64,000 nt of DNA from Pseudomonas haemolytica (GCF_009659625.1 NZ_VOIW01000002.1:744001-808000), one strand, 5' to 3'; numbered from the stretch's first letter, positions 1-13,798 are shown. The notes: a model not told the origin generated them from the sequence alone. A program made the numbers and translations.

Positions 1-672
1 TGTAAGGTGTAACCGCACTGAAGCGAACACTGCAAAAAATATACAGCTCACTGTCATGCTTGAACTGCCGGAGCACGGACTGAGGCAAGACTCGTTTCCA
101 TCCATCGCGTACGTCCTCCTCGGTAACCGGCTCATGCTGGTATCGGTAGAAACCGAATTCGGTACCATCAGGACGAATCCCGCTTATATAGCAGTTGATC
201 GTTTGGATCGTGCTGGCAAAATCCCAAGCCGGAATGCAAATAACCGGGTCTTTACAGCAAAACAAAGAAAGATCCAGCTCGTCGTTGATAGTTTTGAGTA
301 CTTGCACCTGAGGCAGGTAGGGCAGGCTGATTCTTACCTCACCTTCCAATGAGGTTTGATCCTCCTCACAGTCTCGTGTGACGGTGTAGGTAAACCTGGC
401 AAAGTTGTCCAGCCGCAGTGCTAGTATTGGGCTGGGATATAAAAGTTGATGCAACCGTCGCCACCGCCATCCTGAGGCTCGATCGGTGGATAAGAGCTTC
501 CCGTCCGGGGCCAGTTCAGGGTGATACGGTCTGTTGGCTGCATGTCGTCGTAGCAGACCCTGACGGTGCCTCCGTTCAGCAGTACCCTGGGGTCTTTGAC
601 CTCTCCATCTTCGTCGGCCTCAACCAGCTTGGGTATGGGTAGATCAAGGGCATCCGGCAATGACTTGGGCAT
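1..672 (-). pseudogene. Ig-like repeat protein gene, frameshifted and cut by window edge
   Basis: The gene starts at ATG 672 with a strong AAGGAGC ribosome site. It reads 83 codons (MPKSLPDALDLPIPKLVEAD...) and ends in TAG at 421-423. Shifting by one base there opens a second frame to the window edge, beginning LALRLDNFARFTYTVTRD and continuing VRISLPYLPQ. The joined protein follows the beta-sandwich pattern of large Pseudomonas surface or secreted Ig-like repeat proteins (DRITLNW ... FYIPAQY ... FTYTVTRD ... VRISLP). A single missing base near 421-426 explains the break, so it is either a recent pseudogene or a sequence error. A palindrome shared with the cold-shock-like genes lies 93 nt upstream. 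The family is inferred from pattern only and the function is unknown. Confidence 0.6.
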
Positions 673-765
673 GGTAAAAGCTCCTTTTCAACAAACAGGG
701 AATGTCGAACCCCAGGCGTTCGCCTAACCGACATCACCCATCACAGCGTAAAAAAGCAGCTTTTC

Positions 766-785
766 CTACTGTCAAAATTGACAGT
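766..785 (-). promoter_or_regulatory. Oriented palindrome, copy 1
   Basis: Read on the minus strand this is ACTGTCAA-TT-TTGACAGTAG, with 8-bp perfect arms and a 2-bp centre. It ends 93 nt upstream of the ATG at 672. The same element precedes three cold-shock-like genes near 47-48 kb in the same orientation. It contains TTGACA, so it may include or overlap a -35 element, although no clear -10 was seen. The regulator is unknown. Confidence 0.7.
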
Positions 786-794
786 TCTCGCTAG

Positions 795-827
795 AAAAAC
801 GGCGCTACCCGACCAACGGGCAGCGCC
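795..827 (-). terminator. Rho-independent terminator of pvdL
   Basis: On the minus strand, just after the pvdL stop, GGCGCTGCCCG pairs with CGGGTAGCGCC around a TTGGT loop and is followed by GTTTTT. The stem is strong with one mismatch, and a U tract follows. Confidence 0.85.
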
Positions 828-835
828 ATTGCGCC

Positions 836-3800
836 TTAAAGCCCCTCCAACTCCGCCATCAAATCACTCAACCGATCCACCTTCTCGGCGCTGATCTCAT
901 TGGCCGCCAACCCATCGATATACTCGGCCAACTCCGCCACCGTGCTGCACTCGAACATCGCCCGCAGCGGCACGTCGCGCTGCAACGTCTTTTGCACCCG
1001 CGAGGCGATCTGCGTAGCCAGCAACGAGTGCCCGCCCAGTTCGAAGAAGTTGTCCTGCACACCTACCCTGTCGACTTTCAGTACCTCGGCCCAAATTCCG
1101 GCCAAGGTGGTTTCCAGTTCATTGCGCGGCGCCAGGTAGTCCTGGCTGTGCAGTTGGCCGATCTCCAAGGCTGGCAGGGCCTTGCGGTCGAGTTTGCCGT
1201 TGGCGTTGAGCGGCAGGCGCTCGAGCCATAGCCAGTGCAGCGGCACCATGTATTCCGGCAGTTCGGCACGCAGGCGTTGCTTGATGCGGTCCAGGCGCTC
1301 GCTCGGGTTGAGCGTTGCGTCGGCGGCCACCAGGTAACCCACTAGATGCTTGCCGTTGACGCCTTCCTGCACGCCAACCGCCGCGTCGCGTACCTCCGGT
1401 TGTTCGTGCAGGCGCGCTTCGATTTCACCCAGTTCGATGCGATAGCCGCGAATTTTCACCTGATGGTCGATACGCCCGACGTATTCCAACACGCCGTCAC
1501 TGCGTCGCCGCGCCAGGTCGCCGGTGCGGTAGAGACGCTCGCCTGGTGCGCCGAATGGGTTCGGCACAAACACCGGGGCGGTGCGCAGCGGATCGCTGAC
1601 GTAGCCACGACCGACACCAATGCCAGCGACGCACAGCTCACCGACCGCGCCCTGGGGTACCAACTCCAAGGCACCATCAAGCAGGTACAAACGGTTGTTG
1701 TCGGTTGGCGTACCAATCGGCAGATAAGTGCCACGGGTCGAGGCCAGGTCGACGCGGAAGAACGCCACATCATCCGAACATTCCGCCGGGCCGTAGGCAT
1801 TGACCAGGCCAATCTGCGGATAGCGCAGCAGCCATTGGTGTGCCAACTCCGGTGGCATCGCTTCACCCGTAGGCAACATCCAGCGCAGGCCGTCGAGGCT
1901 GATGCGGTCCTGGGCCAACATGCCCTGGATCAGCGACGGCACACTCTCCAGCACGCTGATGCCTTGTGCTTGAACGTGCTCCAGCAAGCCTTGCGGATCA
2001 TGGGCAATAGTGTTCGGCACAATATCCACACGCGCCCCAAACAGCGGCGCGGCGAGGAACTGCCAGACGGAAATATCGAAACTTTGCGAAGCGGTCTGGG
2101 CGATCACATCCGTCTCGCTCAGTTGCAGGTACGGCACCTTGCTCAACTGGTTATTGAGCATCCCACGCTGTTCGACCATCACGCCCTTGGGCAGGCCGGT
2201 AGAACCTGAGGTGTAGATCACGTAGGCGAGGTTGTCCGGGCCGCTGTAGACACCTGGGTTCTCACCACGAGCGGGCACTTCCTCCCACACCAGCAACTGG
2301 CACTCAACGCCTTCGAGCAATTCGATGGCCTGCTCGCGGCACGCCTCGGTACACACCAGCAACGGCGTGCGGCTCAGGTCGATGATGCGGCTCAGGCGCT
2401 GGCTCGGCAGCCCCGGGTCCAGCGGCAGGTAGCCGGCACCGGCCTTGAAGCTGCCGATGATCATGCCCAGCAGGTCGAGGTTACGTTCAGCCAGCAGCGC
2501 CACCGGTTGATCCAGGCCGACACCCGCCGCAATCAGCGCATGGCCCAGGCCGTTACTGCGGCGGTTCAGCTCGTCGTAGCTCCATTGCTGGTCGAGGCAA
2601 CTGGCGGCAATACGCTGCGGATGCTGCGCCACCTGTTCTTCGAACAACTGAACGTAGCTGCGTTCCAGCGGATAGCGGTGCTCGCTCTGGTTGCAGCCTT
2701 CCACCAGGAATTCATGCTCCTGCTCACCAATCAGCGGCAGCTCGGCCATGTCGCCATGGAAGCCCTGCACCAGCGCCAACAGCAAGCGCTTGAACTCGCC
2801 AAGCATGCCTTGCACGGTGCTTTCATCGAAGTAGCGCTGGTCGTAGGACAGGTGCAAGCCAAGGTCATCGCCTGGATAGCACACGGCGGTGAGCGGGAAG
2901 TTGGTGTGGGTGCGGCCCGAATCCGAGGTGGCGTTCAGGCTTTGCGCACGGTCCAGCACCGAGACTTCTACCGGCGCGTTCTCGAACACAAACAGGCTGT
3001 CGAACAGCGGCTGGCCCTTGGGCAATTCGCTGTGCTCCTGGATGGTCACCAGCGGCAGGTATTCGTACTCGCGCAGTTGCATATTGCTGTCAAGCAAGCC
3101 GCTCAACCACTGGCGCACGCTGCAACGCTGGCCATCCTCGGGCAGCTTCACCCGCAGCGCGATGCTGTTGATAAACAGGCCGACGGTGCGCTGCATCTCG
3201 GGCATTTCCACCGGGCGCCCGGCCACGGTGACGCCGAACAGTACGTCTCGCTCGCCGCTCAAACGGCGCAGCACCAAGGCCCAGGCCGCCTGGGCAAAGG
3301 TATTGACGGTGAGCTGGTGCGCCTGGGCCAGTTCGCGCAGTTGCGCACCGTCACGGGCATCGAGGCGAGTGTAACAGTCGCCCACCACCATACCGCCGCT
3401 GCCACCGGCGTGTTCGCGCAAGAATGGGCGGTCGCTCGGGATCGGTGTGGTGCGCTCGAAACCTTGCAGGTTGTGCTGCCACCACTGGCGCGCCTCATTG
3501 AGGTTCTGGCGTTGCAACCAGGCAATGTAGTCGCGGTAGCGCGGCGGCGGGGCCAGTTGCGCCTCGCGGCCCTCGCCCAGGGCCATGTAGATATCGAAGA
3601 AATCATTCATCAGCAGCGAACGGCACCAGGCATCGATGAGGATGTGGTGGTTGCTCATCATGAACCAGTAGCGTGCCTCGCCCACACGGATCAGGCGCAG
3701 GTGGAATGGCGCCTGGTTGAGCAGGTCGAAGCCGGCTTCGCGTTCGGCCTTGAGCAACGCTTGCAGACGCGGCTCCTGCTCGGCCTCGGGAACGGCGCTC

Positions 3801-6800
3801 CAGTCCAGGTACTCAATCGGCGTGCTGCCGGGTTTGTGGATCACTTGCAGCATGTCTTCGCCAACGTTCCAGCAGAACGAGGCGCGCAAGGCTTCATGCC
3901 GGGCGATCACCGCTTGCCAGGCCTGGGCGAAACGTTCGGGGTCCAGGGCGCTGTTGATGCGGTAGCGGTCCTGCATGTAATACAGGCCGGTGCCCGGTTC
4001 CAGCAGGGTGTGCAGCAGCAGGCCCTCCTGCATCGGGGTCAGCGGGTAGACGTCCTCGATGGCGCTGGGCGGTACCGGCAAGGCGTCCAGTTGCGCCTGG
4101 CTCAGGTGCGCCAGGGGGAAGTCGGACGGCGTAAGGCCGCCGGCGTCGTCCTGGAGACAATGGGCGATCAGGCTGTGCAACTCGGCCAGGTAAGCCTCGG
4201 CCAGATCGCGAATGGTCTGTTGATCATGCCGCTCACGGCTGAAGGTCCAGCGCAGCACCAGCTCACCGCCGTACACCTGGCCATCGACGCTCAGCTCATT
4301 GGGCAACGGTGCGTCCGGATCATGGGCGAGGCCGGCGGACTCCTCCAGCGGATGGAACAGTGCGTCGGTGCCAAAACTCTGGTCGAACTGCCCAAGGTAG
4401 TTGAAGGTGAGCTGCGCGCTCGGCAGTGCGGCCATGCTCTGTTTGCAAAGGTCATCGGCCAGATAACGCAGCACGCCATAGCCCAAGCCTTTGTGCGGCA
4501 AGGCACGCAGTTGCTCCTTGATCGCCTTGATCGAGTCGCCCTGCCCGGCCTGCGGTGTCAGGCGCAACGGATAGGCACTGGTGAACCAGCCAACGCTGCG
4601 GGTCAGGTCGATATCATCGAACAAGGTTTCGCGGCCATGGCCTTCCAGCTGGATCAGCGCCGAGGCATGCCCGCTCCAGCGGCATAGTACGCGGGCCAGG
4701 GCGGTCAGCAGCAGGTCGTTGACCTGGGTGCGATAGGTGCTCGGCGCCTGTTGCAGCAACTGACGGGTATGCTCGGCATCCAGGCGCACGCTGACTGTGT
4801 CGGCATCGCGATTGCGCAGTGCGCCTTGTGGGCGCTGCACCGGCAATGCCACGGTCGGGCCGGCCAACTGTGCTTGCCACACGCTCAATTCTTCGCGCAG
4901 GGATTCGCTATGGGCATACGCCTGCAAACGCGCAGCCCAATCCCGTAGCGCGCTGGTCTTGGCCGGCAGGCTGACGGACTGGCCTTCACTGAGTTGGCGA
5001 TAGACGTTTTGCAGGTCTTCCAGCAACACGCGCCATGACACGCCGTCCACCACCAAGTGATGGATCGCGATCAACAAGCGCTGCTGGCCTTGCGGGCCGT
5101 CCACCAGCAAAGCACGCAACAGCGGCCCGTGTTCCAGATCGAGGCTGCGCTGGGTGTCGGTGAACAGTGCGGTGCACTGCTGCATATCACGCACCTGGGC
5201 CTGCATCAGCACGCCGCCTTCCGGTACGGCCAAGTGTTCGGCGTGCCATTGCGCGTCGCGCTGGGTAAAGCTCAGGCGCAACGCATCGTGGTGTTCCAAC
5301 ACCGCCAGCAGCGCTTGCTCCAGGCGATGGGGTTCGAGCAGTTGCAGTGGCTTGAGCACCAACGCCTGGTTCCAGTGCTGACGCGTCGGAATATCGGTGT
5401 CAAAGAACCAGTGCTGGATCGGCGTGAGGCCCGAGCGGCCGGTCAGCAGCCCTTGCTCGGCCGTGACCTGCTCCGAGCGGGTGGCGACGGCGGCCAGGGT
5501 TTGCACGGTCTGGTGCTGGAACAGGTCGCGGGGGCTGAAATGAATCCCGGCCTGGCGTGCGCGGCTGACCACCTGGATCGACAGGATCGAGTCGCCGCCC
5601 AGTTCAAAGAAGTTATCGTCGAGGCCGACTTGCTGCACGTTCAACACCGCGCACCAGATTGCCGCCAGCGTACTTTCAAGCTCGGTGCGTGGCGCCACGT
5701 AGTGTTGGCGGTTGGCCTCCGGGTCGGGTTGCGGCAGAGCCCGGCGGTCGAGCTTGCCGTTGGCGGTCAGCGGCATGCTGTCGAGCACGATCAAATGCGC
5801 GGGCACCATGTAGTCTGGCAGTTGCGCCTTGAGGTGCGCCTTCAGCGCTTCGCGCAATCCAGCGTGTTCGGCATCGCTGACCAGGTACGCCACCAGCTGT
5901 TTGCCACTCGGCGCATCCAGCGCCAGCACCACCGCTTCGCGCACGGCGGCATGTTCCAGCAGGCGCGTTTCGATCTCGCCCAGTTCGATGCGGAAACCAC
6001 GAATCTTCACCTGATGGTCAATGCGACCCAGGTATTCCACCAGGCCATCGGCGCGTTGGCGCACCAGGTCGCCAGTGCGGTAGAGGCGCCCGCCATTGGC
6101 GGCAAACGGGTCCGCGACAAAGCGCTCCGCCGTCATCCCCGGACGGCGGTGATAACCCTGGGCCAGCCCGGCGCCACCGATATACAACTCGCCGCTGGCG
6201 CCTTGGGGCACCAGCGCCAGGTCGGCGTCGAGAATGTAAGCCACGCGCTCACCAATGATGCTGCCAATCGGCACGCTGCCAGCGCCCTCCTCCAACTGCT
6301 GCGGAGCGAGACTGGCCAACGGCATGACCACCGTTTCAGTCGGGCCGTAGGCGTTGAAAAACACCTCGGGCGTGAACGCCGCACGAATGCGCTGCAGGTG
6401 TTCGCCGGTCAGCGCTTCGCCACCGGTGATGCACATGCGCACCGGCAACGTCTGCTGCTGGGTCGCCAGCCACTGCGCCAACTGGCTGCCGTAGCTGGGA
6501 GTGAAGCCGAGAATATTGATGCGGTGGGTACGAATCAGCCCACAGATTTCTTCAGCATCCCACTGGCCCTGGGCGCGCAATACCACCTGCGCACCACTGA
6601 GCAGCGGCACCAGCAAACGCTCGGTGGCGGCGTCGAAGTTGATCGAATAAAAGTGCAGTTCGCAGTCATCCGCACGCATGCCAAACCGCTCGATCACCGC
6701 CTGGCAATGCATGGCGATTTCACCGTGGGACACCACCACGCCTTTGGGTTTGCCGGTGGAGCCCGAGGTGTAGATCAGGTACGCCTGGTGTTGTGGCAGG

Positions 6801-9800
6801 CTGACAAACGGCAGCGCGTCGGCGGGGTAATTCGTCAACACCGGCAGATCATCTTCCAGGCACCAGCACGCCACCGTCGCCGGCAGTTCGCCGAGGGCTT
6901 CGAACATCGCCGCATCACTGAGCAGCAGGCCGATGTCGCTGTCCTCGATCATGTAGTGCAGGCGGTCCAGTGGGTATTCCGGGTCCAGCGGCACGTAGGC
7001 GCCACCAGCCTTGAGGATCGCCAGCAGGCCAATGACCATTTCCAGCGAGCGCGGCAGCGCCAGGCCGACACGTACCTGCGGGCCGACGCCGCGCTCGCGC
7101 AGCATCCAGGCCAGGCGGTTGGCGCGGGCATCCAGTTCAGCGTAACTCAGGGTCACACCGGCAAAGGTCAGCGCCGGAGCATCGGCACGCTGGCTGGCCT
7201 GCTGGCTGAACAGTTGATGGATGCACTGGTCGAGGCGGTGCTCGCCCTTCTCAACCCCCAGGCTGTCGTGCAATGCACGCTGTTCATCTGCGGTCAGTAG
7301 CGGCAGCTCACTGAGGCGCTGCTGCGGGTTGGTGATCAAGGCTTCCAGCAGGTTGCGCCAATGCTCGGCCATGCGCGCAATGCGCGGCTCATCGAATAGG
7401 TCGGTGCTGTAGGTCATGCAGCAACCCAGGCGATGGTCGAGGTCGGTGACTTCCAGGTTGAGGTCGAACTTGGTGGCCCGCGCATCGTTGGCCAGGTACT
7501 CGACGGTCATGCCTGCCAGTTCACGGCTCTGCTGGAATTCCCAGCGCTGCACGTTGCACATCACCTGGAACAGCGGGTTGTACGCGGCGCTGCGGGGTGG
7601 TTGCAGGGCTTCGACCAGATGGTCGAACGGCAGGTCCTGGTGCGACTGGCCCTCGATCACGGTGTGACGCACCTGCTCGAACAGTTCGACGACATTCATT
7701 TGCCCATTGAGCTGGCAACGCAGCACCTGGGTATTGAGGAATGCGCCGATCAGCCCTTCGCTTTCCGGGCGAATCCGGTTGGCCACGGGGGCGCCGATGC
7801 GCAGGTCGGTCTGGCCGCTGTAGCGGTAGAGCAACACGGCCAGGGTCGCGGTCATGGTCATGAACAGGGTCAGGCCGCGCTCGGCATTGAAGGCGCGTAC
7901 GCGCGCGGCCAACTCATCACTCAGGTCGAAGCGGTACAGCTCGCCCTGGTGGCTTTGTACCGGTGGCCGCGGGCGGTCGCCGGGCAGTTCCAGCAGCGGG
8001 TGTTCAGTGCCCAATTGCGCGGTCCAGTAATCCAGCTGGCGTTGGCGCTCGCCGGACTCCAGCCACTGGCGCTGCCACACGCTGTAGTCGAGGTACTGCA
8101 CCGGCAACGGCGCCAGCGGCGAGTCGCGATCGTCGATAAAGGCTTCGTACAAGGCGCTGAGTTCACGGGCAAAGATGTCCATGGCCCAGCCTTCGGTGAC
8201 GATATGGTGCAGGGTCAGCACCAGGTAGTGTTCCTGCTCGCCGGCCTTGACCAGGCAGGCCCGCAACAGCGGCCCGGTTTCCAGGTTGAATGGCGTGTGT
8301 GCTTCTTGATCCGCCAGTTGCTGCAAACGCTGCTGGCGCTCGGTTTGGTTGAGCGCTGAAAAGTCCTGCCAGTCCATGCGCACACCGGTCTGCGGAGCGA
8401 CCTTCTGGCACGCCACACCGTCGACGCTCGGGAAGGTGGTGCGCAGGGTTTCATGGCGCATGATCAACGCCTGCAACGCCGCCTCGAAACGCCCCACATC
8501 CAGCACCCCGCGCAGGCGCGCCATGCCGCCAACGTTGTAGGCCGGGCTGTCGGGTTCCATCTGCCAGAGGAACCACATGCGCTGCTGGGAATAGGACAAC
8601 GGCACCGGCGCGCTGCGGTCGACCTTGGTGATTGCAGTCTGTTGGTTACGTTGGCCCGCGGCCTGGATCAACCCGACCTGCTCGACAAAGGCGCCCAACT
8701 CGCTGGCGTCGAACAGGGTGCGCAATGGCAGCTCGACATCACACGCCTGGCGGGTGCGCGAGATGATTTGCGTGGCCAGCAACGAGTGCCCGCCCAACGC
8801 GAAGAAGTCGTCGCGCAGGCCGATGCGTGGCAGGCCGAGTACTTCGCGCCAGATCGCGGCGATTTGCAGTTGCAAAGGCGTGTGCGGTTCGACGTGCTCG
8901 CGGGTTTGCCACACCGGCTCCGGCAAGGCACGGCGGTCGAGCTTGCCGCTGGGGCTCAGGGGCATGGCGTCCAGGCGCATCAGCAGCGCAGGCACCATGT
9001 ATTCCGGCAACTCGGCGGCCAGGGCGGTCTTGAGTTGCTGTTCGTCCAGTTCGGTGGGGCCGGTGTAGTAACCGATCAACTGCTCATCGCGCACCAGCAC
9101 CACGGCTTGGGCGATGCCGTCGAGGGCCAGCAGGCGCGCTTCGATTTCTTCCGGCTCCACACGGAAACCGCGCAGTTTGACCTGCTGGTCCAGACGCCCG
9201 AGGTATTCGAGCACACCATCGTCATTCCAGCGCGCACGGTCCCCGGTGCGGTACAGACGTGCGCCGGCCGCGCCCATGGGGTCCGCGACAAAGCGTTCAG
9301 CGGTCAGCCCGGCACGGCCAAGGTAACCTCGGGCCAGGCCGATACCGCCGATGCACAACTCACCCGGCACACCGGCCGGCAGCGGGTTGAGCTGCTCGTC
9401 GAGCACGCGGCAGATCACATTGCCCAACGGCCGGCCAATCGGCGAGCGCTCGCCATCCGCGGCGGTGCAATGCCAATGTGTGACGTTGATCGCGGTCTCG
9501 GTTGGGCCATAACGGTTGTGCAACTGCACCGCCGGCAGTTGCGCAAGTACGCGGTTACGCAACTCGGCGGGCAAGGCTTCGCCACCGGAGAACAGGCGAC
9601 GCAGGCTGGTGCATTCAGCCACCAACGGCTCGTCGATAAACAACTGCAACAACGGCGGCACGAAGTGCAGCGTGGTCACGCCGTGTTCCTGCACCAACTG
9701 CGCGATGCGGTGCGGGTCGCGATGCTCACCAGGCCCCGCCAGCACCAGGCGGCAACCGGTGATCAGCGGCCAGAAGCATTCCCACACCGACACGTCGAAA

Positions 9801-12800
9801 CTGATCGGTGCCTTTTGCATCAGCACATCGGTTTCATTCAGCTGGTACGTGGCCTGCATCCACTGCAAACGCTCGGCCAGCGCCCCATGGGTGTTGCCCA
9901 CGCCCTTGGGCTGGCCAGTGGAGCCGGAGGTGTAGATCACGTAGGCAAGGTTTTCGCCGTGCAGGTGCAGGCCCGGTGCCTGGGTTGGCCAGCTGTCGAG
10001 GTGCAGGCTGTCCATGGCAATCACGCACACGCCTTCGGCGGTGGGCAACTGCTCCAGCAACGCCGTCTGGGTCAGCAGCAGGTGTACGCCGCTGTCGTTG
10101 AGCATGTAGGCCAGGCGCTCGGTGGGGTAATCCGGGTCCAGCGGCACGTAGGCGCCACCGGCCTTGATGATCGCCAGCAGGCCGATCAGCAGTTGCGGCG
10201 AACGCTCGGCGGCGATGGCCACGCACACGTCCGGGCCGACGCCTTTGTCGCGCAAGTAATGGGCCAGGCGGTTGGCCTGGGTATGCAGTTGGGCGAAGGT
10301 CAGGCTGGCGTCCTGCCAGACCAGCGCGGTGGCGTCCGAAGTCTGCTGGTTGAGCAGGTCGGGCAGCCATTGCCGGGCCGGTGCACAGGGCGCTTCGCTC
10401 CAGGGTTGCTGTTCGTCAGCCGGCATCAACGGCAAGTCGCCAAGGGCTTGCTGGGGTTGCGTGCACACCGCTTGCAGCAGGTGGATGAAATGCTCGGCCA
10501 GGCGCTGAATGGTCACGGGTTCGAACAACTCGTCGGCGTAGTCGAACGACAGGCTCAAGCGCCCGTTACGGTCTTCTTCGCTGTGCAGTTGCAGGTCGAA
10601 CTTGGCTTCGCGGCTGTGCCATGGCAGTTCATCGGCGAGCAGGCCCGGCAGGCGGCGCAAGGCGCTGAGGTCACGTTGCTGGTGGTTGAACATCACCTGG
10701 AACAGGCCCTGTTCGCGGGCCTGGGGGAAGGCCTCCAGCAGTTGTTCGAAGGGCAAGTCCTGATGGGCCTGGGCGGCCATTGCGGTCTCGCGGGTGGTCG
10801 CCAACAGTTGGTTGAACGGCAGGCGCCCATCCAGCTCGGCACGCAGCACCAGGGTGTTGATAAAGAAACCGATCAGGCCCTGGGTTTCCTGGCGCGGGCG
10901 GTTGGCATTGGGCACGCCGATGCGGATATCGCGCTGGCCGCTGTAGCGATAGAGCAAAGCCTGGAACGCTGCCAACAGCAGCATGAACGGGGTCGACTCA
11001 TGGGCCTGGGCCGTCTGGCGAACGGCGGCGCTGAGGCGCGCATCCAGGCGCAGGCTGTGGCGCGAGGCGCTGTGCCGATGCAGAGCAGAACGCGGGTGAT
11101 CGGTGGCCAGGTTCAGGGCCGGATGTTCTTCACCCAACTGGGCCTTCCAGTACGCCAGTTGGTGCTGGCCTTCGCCTTCGGCCAGCCATTGGCGCTGCCA
11201 GCTGCCGTAGTCGGCATAGTGCAGGGCCAGCGGTGGCAGTTCCAGGCTCTGGCCTTGCACGGCAGCGGCGTACAGGCGCGAGAACTCGTCAATCAGGATA
11301 TTCAGCGACCAGCCGTCAGCGATGATGTGATGCAGCGTCACCAGCAGCTGGTGCTCTTCATCGTCCAGGCGCACCAGGGTGACCCACAGCAGCGGGCCTG
11401 TTTCAAGGTCGAACTGGGTGCGTGCTTCGTCTTCGCGGATCTGTTGCGCACGGGCCTCGCGCTCAGCGTGCGGCAGGTCGCCGAGGTCGATGACTTGCAG
11501 CGTGAAATCCACCCGTGGCTCGACACGCTGGAAGGCCTGCCCATCGCGTTCGTAGAAACGCGTGCGCAAGGCTTCGTGGCGCTGGATCAGTTGCTGGAAG
11601 CTTGCGCGCAGCGCGTCTTCATCCAGCTCGCCGCGCAGGTGCAGCGCGCCCGGAATAGTGTAGGCGCTGCTGTGAGGGTCCAGCTGCCAGGTGATCCACA
11701 GGCGGTTCTGTGCCAGGGATTGAGGCAGGTCTTCGTGGCGCGACAGTGCATGGATCGCGCCCTGGGCAACGCCGCCGTCCTGTTGCAGTTGCGCCACGCT
11801 CGCGGCGAATGCCGACAGCGTCGGCGCTTCGAACAGCAGGCGCAGGTTGAGTTCCAGGCCCAGGGTTTCGCGCAGGCGGGCGACCACTTGGGTGGCGGTG
11901 ATGGAGTTGCCGCCGAGCAGGAAGAAGTGATCGTCGGCGGCCACGCTGGTCAGTTGCAGTTGTTCACACCAGATCGCCGCGATCTGGTTGTGCAGGTCGG
12001 ACGCCAGCGCCACCTCGCTCGCCGGCGTTTGCACACCGGGGAATTGCGCGTAGCTGTCGAGGCTGCCATCGGCATAGCGAATCGCGCAGGCCGCACGTTG
12101 CACCTTGCCGCTGGAGGTCTTCGGCAAAGCGCCAGGGTTGAGCAGCACCACTACATTCGGGGCTTCTTGATAAGCCTCGGCCACGGCTTGGCGGATCGCC
12201 TTGATCAGCGCTTCGGGCGGCAGAATTTTCTGCACGCTGCGGCTGATTTCCGCGGCGATGCCGATGCCTTCCAGGCCTTGGTCATTCACCGCAAAGGCAG
12301 CGACACGACCTTTGCGTACCACTTCCACTTCGCGCTCGATGGTCTGTTCGATGTCCTGGGGGTAGAGGTTGTGGCCGCGCACGATCAGCAGGTCCTTCAG
12401 GCGCCCGGTGATATACACCTCGCCGTCGCGGATGAAACCCAGGTCACCGGTACGCAACCAGGTGCGGCCGGCGTGCTGGACGAAGGTCTTGGCGCTGGCT
12501 TCGGGGTTGCGCCAGTAACCGTGGGCGATGCTCGGGCCCGTGGCCCAGAGCTCACCGACGCAGTTGTCGGCAAGCTTCGTGAGCGTATGAGGATCGGCGA
12601 TCAGCACAGCATGGTCCGGCTGGCTGGTGCCGCAACTCATGATCGCACTGCCCTGCCCCGGTTCGGCGCGGTTGGCGGCCAGCGCCTGTTCGTCCATGCG
12701 CATCGCGGGAATGCCCTGGCCACGGGTGCCGCCGGCGACAAACAGGGTTGCTTCGGCCAAACCATAGGAGGCGAAGAAATTATTCGGGGTGAAGCCGCAG

Positions 12801-13732
12801 GGGGCGAATTTTTCCGCGAAGCGTTCCAGGGTGTCGAGGCGAATCGGCTCGGAGCCTGAATAGGCCACGCGCCAACGGCTCAAATCCAGGCGCCCCAATG
12901 CCGGCTCACTGACCCGCTCGCTGCACAACCGGTAGGCGAAATCCGGGCCGCCGCTGATGGTGCCGCCGTATTCACTGATTGCTTCCAGCCAACGCAGTGG
13001 GCGGCCGAGGAAGTAGGCCGGCGACATCAACACGCAGGGCACGCCACTGAAAATCGGTTGCAGCAGGCCACCGATCAGGCCCATGTCGTGGTACAGCGGC
13101 AACCAGCTGACGATCACGTCATCGGGGTTGAGGTCGATACCGAAGCCACGGCGGATCAGCACTTCGTTGGCCACCAGGTTACCGTGGCTGACCTGCACGC
13201 CCTTGGGCAAGGCGGTGGAGCCTGAGGTGTATTGCAGGAAGGCGATGTCGTCGGCTTGCAGCGCGGGCTCGAACCAGTGGTCGGCCTGCTGCGCATCCAG
13301 CGTGTCCACGCTCAATACCGGCGGCGCGTTTTCGATCTGCGCCAGGCCTTCGCTGAGGCTGGCAATCGTCAACAGCAGGCGCGGCTCGGCGTCGGCAATG
13401 ATCGACAGCAAGCGCTCCTGGTGATGGCGGCGCGTGGACTCCGGCGGGTAAGCCGGCACGGCGATCACCCCGGCGTACAGGCAACCAAAGAACGCCGCGA
13501 CGTAGTCCGGGCCGCTGGGAAACAGCAGCACCGCACGCTCGCCCGGGCCGGCGCTGGCTTGCAAGGCGGCGGCGATCGTGCGGGCGCGTTGGTCCAGGTC
13601 ACGGTAGCTGAGCACCACGCTCTGCTCGGCCGACTCGGCCAGGAAGCGCAGAGCTACCTGGTCCGGTGTCTGCGCGGCACGGCGTTGAAGGGACTGGACC
13701 AAAGTGCGGGGGAGTTCGAAGGCGTCCATCAT
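836..13732 (-). CDS. pvdL: Pyoverdine chromophore NRPS PvdL
   Basis: A 4298-aa nonribosomal peptide synthetase that starts pyoverdine assembly in the cytoplasm. Domains in order: acyl-AMP/CoA ligase (about 1-560); carrier domain (LGGNS near 607); condensation (HHIIADG near 800); adenylation (YTSGSTG near 1262); carrier (near 1648); condensation (HHIVTEG near 1841, with D replaced by E); adenylation (near 2315); carrier (LGGDS near 2707); epimerisation (HHLVVDG near 2887); condensation (HHILIDA near 3359); adenylation (near 3835); carrier (LGGHS near 4227). There is no thioesterase domain, so the chain passes to another NRPS. The ligase-then-three-modules order with one E domain is that of PvdL, which in P. 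aeruginosa makes acyl-L-Glu-D-Tyr-L-Dab; substrates here are inferred from that. It starts at ATG 13732 behind AGGA, 66 nt after pvdG, and shares its promoter. Confidence 0.95.
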   Translation of the reverse strand: MMDAFELPRTLVQSLQRRAAQTPDQVALRFLAESAEQSVVLSYRDLDQRARTIAAALQASAGPGERAVLLFPSGPDYVAAFFGCLYAGVIAVPAYPPESTRRHHQERLLSIIADAEPRLLLTIASLSEGLAQIENAPPVLSVDTLDAQQADHWFEPALQADDIAFLQYTSGSTALPKGVQVSHGNLVANEVLIRRGFGIDLNPDDVIVSWLPLYHDMGLIGGLLQPIFSGVPCVLMSPAYFLGRPLRWLEAISEYGGTISGGPDFAYRLCSERVSEPALGRLDLSRWRVAYSGSEPIRLDTLERFAEKFAPCGFTPNNFFASYGLAEATLFVAGGTRGQGIPAMRMDEQALAANRAEPGQGSAIMSCGTSQPDHAVLIADPHTLTKLADNCVGELWATGPSIAHGYWRNPEASAKTFVQHAGRTWLRTGDLGFIRDGEVYITGRLKDLLIVRGHNLYPQDIEQTIEREVEVVRKGRVAAFAVNDQGLEGIGIAAEISRSVQKILPPEALIKAIRQAVAEAYQEAPNVVVLLNPGALPKTSSGKVQRAACAIRYADGSLDSYAQFPGVQTPASEVALASDLHNQIAAIWCEQLQLTSVAADDHFFLLGGNSITATQVVARLRETLGLELNLRLLFEAPTLSAFAASVAQLQQDGGVAQGAIHALSRHEDLPQSLAQNRLWITWQLDPHSSAYTIPGALHLRGELDEDALRASFQQLIQRHEALRTRFYERDGQAFQRVEPRVDFTLQVIDLGDLPHAEREARAQQIREDEARTQFDLETGPLLWVTLVRLDDEEHQLLVTLHHIIADGWSLNILIDEFSRLYAAAVQGQSLELPPLALHYADYGSWQRQWLAEGEGQHQLAYWKAQLGEEHPALNLATDHPRSALHRHSASRHSLRLDARLSAAVRQTAQAHESTPFMLLLAAFQALLYRYSGQRDIRIGVPNANRPRQETQGLIGFFINTLVLRAELDGRLPFNQLLATTRETAMAAQAHQDLPFEQLLEAFPQAREQGLFQVMFNHQQRDLSALRRLPGLLADELPWHSREAKFDLQLHSEEDRNGRLSLSFDYADELFEPVTIQRLAEHFIHLLQAVCTQPQQALGDLPLMPADEQQPWSEAPCAPARQWLPDLLNQQTSDATALVWQDASLTFAQLHTQANRLAHYLRDKGVGPDVCVAIAAERSPQLLIGLLAIIKAGGAYVPLDPDYPTERLAYMLNDSGVHLLLTQTALLEQLPTAEGVCVIAMDSLHLDSWPTQAPGLHLHGENLAYVIYTSGSTGQPKGVGNTHGALAERLQWMQATYQLNETDVLMQKAPISFDVSVWECFWPLITGCRLVLAGPGEHRDPHRIAQLVQEHGVTTLHFVPPLLQLFIDEPLVAECTSLRRLFSGGEALPAELRNRVLAQLPAVQLHNRYGPTETAINVTHWHCTAADGERSPIGRPLGNVICRVLDEQLNPLPAGVPGELCIGGIGLARGYLGRAGLTAERFVADPMGAAGARLYRTGDRARWNDDGVLEYLGRLDQQVKLRGFRVEPEEIEARLLALDGIAQAVVLVRDEQLIGYYTGPTELDEQQLKTALAAELPEYMVPALLMRLDAMPLSPSGKLDRRALPEPVWQTREHVEPHTPLQLQIAAIWREVLGLPRIGLRDDFFALGGHSLLATQIISRTRQACDVELPLRTLFDASELGAFVEQVGLIQAAGQRNQQTAITKVDRSAPVPLSYSQQRMWFLWQMEPDSPAYNVGGMARLRGVLDVGRFEAALQALIMRHETLRTTFPSVDGVACQKVAPQTGVRMDWQDFSALNQTERQQRLQQLADQEAHTPFNLETGPLLRACLVKAGEQEHYLVLTLHHIVTEGWAMDIFARELSALYEAFIDDRDSPLAPLPVQYLDYSVWQRQWLESGERQRQLDYWTAQLGTEHPLLELPGDRPRPPVQSHQGELYRFDLSDELAARVRAFNAERGLTLFMTMTATLAVLLYRYSGQTDLRIGAPVANRIRPESEGLIGAFLNTQVLRCQLNGQMNVVELFEQVRHTVIEGQSHQDLPFDHLVEALQPPRSAAYNPLFQVMCNVQRWEFQQSRELAGMTVEYLANDARATKFDLNLEVTDLDHRLGCCMTYSTDLFDEPRIARMAEHWRNLLEALITNPQQRLSELPLLTADEQRALHDSLGVEKGEHRLDQCIHQLFSQQASQRADAPALTFAGVTLSYAELDARANRLAWMLRERGVGPQVRVGLALPRSLEMVIGLLAILKAGGAYVPLDPEYPLDRLHYMIEDSDIGLLLSDAAMFEALGELPATVACWCLEDDLPVLTNYPADALPFVSLPQHQAYLIYTSGSTGKPKGVVVSHGEIAMHCQAVIERFGMRADDCELHFYSINFDAATERLLVPLLSGAQVVLRAQGQWDAEEICGLIRTHRINILGFTPSYGSQLAQWLATQQQTLPVRMCITGGEALTGEHLQRIRAAFTPEVFFNAYGPTETVVMPLASLAPQQLEEGAGSVPIGSIIGERVAYILDADLALVPQGASGELYIGGAGLAQGYHRRPGMTAERFVADPFAANGGRLYRTGDLVRQRADGLVEYLGRIDHQVKIRGFRIELGEIETRLLEHAAVREAVVLALDAPSGKQLVAYLVSDAEHAGLREALKAHLKAQLPDYMVPAHLIVLDSMPLTANGKLDRRALPQPDPEANRQHYVAPRTELESTLAAIWCAVLNVQQVGLDDNFFELGGDSILSIQVVSRARQAGIHFSPRDLFQHQTVQTLAAVATRSEQVTAEQGLLTGRSGLTPIQHWFFDTDIPTRQHWNQALVLKPLQLLEPHRLEQALLAVLEHHDALRLSFTQRDAQWHAEHLAVPEGGVLMQAQVRDMQQCTALFTDTQRSLDLEHGPLLRALLVDGPQGQQRLLIAIHHLVVDGVSWRVLLEDLQNVYRQLSEGQSVSLPAKTSALRDWAARLQAYAHSESLREELSVWQAQLAGPTVALPVQRPQGALRNRDADTVSVRLDAEHTRQLLQQAPSTYRTQVNDLLLTALARVLCRWSGHASALIQLEGHGRETLFDDIDLTRSVGWFTSAYPLRLTPQAGQGDSIKAIKEQLRALPHKGLGYGVLRYLADDLCKQSMAALPSAQLTFNYLGQFDQSFGTDALFHPLEESAGLAHDPDAPLPNELSVDGQVYGGELVLRWTFSRERHDQQTIRDLAEAYLAELHSLIAHCLQDDAGGLTPSDFPLAHLSQAQLDALPVPPSAIEDVYPLTPMQEGLLLHTLLEPGTGLYYMQDRYRINSALDPERFAQAWQAVIARHEALRASFCWNVGEDMLQVIHKPGSTPIEYLDWSAVPEAEQEPRLQALLKAEREAGFDLLNQAPFHLRLIRVGEARYWFMMSNHHILIDAWCRSLLMNDFFDIYMALGEGREAQLAPPPRYRDYIAWLQRQNLNEARQWWQHNLQGFERTTPIPSDRPFLREHAGGSGGMVVGDCYTRLDARDGAQLRELAQAHQLTVNTFAQAAWALVLRRLSGERDVLFGVTVAGRPVEMPEMQRTVGLFINSIALRVKLPEDGQRCSVRQWLSGLLDSNMQLREYEYLPLVTIQEHSELPKGQPLFDSLFVFENAPVEVSVLDRAQSLNATSDSGRTHTNFPLTAVCYPGDDLGLHLSYDQRYFDESTVQGMLGEFKRLLLALVQGFHGDMAELPLIGEQEHEFLVEGCNQSEHRYPLERSYVQLFEEQVAQHPQRIAASCLDQQWSYDELNRRSNGLGHALIAAGVGLDQPVALLAERNLDLLGMIIGSFKAGAGYLPLDPGLPSQRLSRIIDLSRTPLLVCTEACREQAIELLEGVECQLLVWEEVPARGENPGVYSGPDNLAYVIYTSGSTGLPKGVMVEQRGMLNNQLSKVPYLQLSETDVIAQTASQSFDISVWQFLAAPLFGARVDIVPNTIAHDPQGLLEHVQAQGISVLESVPSLIQGMLAQDRISLDGLRWMLPTGEAMPPELAHQWLLRYPQIGLVNAYGPAECSDDVAFFRVDLASTRGTYLPIGTPTDNNRLYLLDGALELVPQGAVGELCVAGIGVGRGYVSDPLRTAPVFVPNPFGAPGERLYRTGDLARRRSDGVLEYVGRIDHQVKIRGYRIELGEIEARLHEQPEVRDAAVGVQEGVNGKHLVGYLVAADATLNPSERLDRIKQRLRAELPEYMVPLHWLWLERLPLNANGKLDRKALPALEIGQLHSQDYLAPRNELETTLAGIWAEVLKVDRVGVQDNFFELGGHSLLATQIASRVQKTLQRDVPLRAMFECSTVAELAEYIDGLAANEISAEKVDRLSDLMAELEGL

Positions 13733-13798
13733 GGGGTTCCTGCCTGAAATCGGCTTACGGGAAATTCGGCGTACTTGAAAATCAACAGCGGGGAGCGA

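Noticed and set aside
8453-12859. Very long open frame on the + strand (over 1400 codons), with others at 2507-4687 and 5057-7300
   Set aside because: They are antisense to pvdL, have no domain similarity or ribosome site, and arise from the high-GC codon bias of the real gene.
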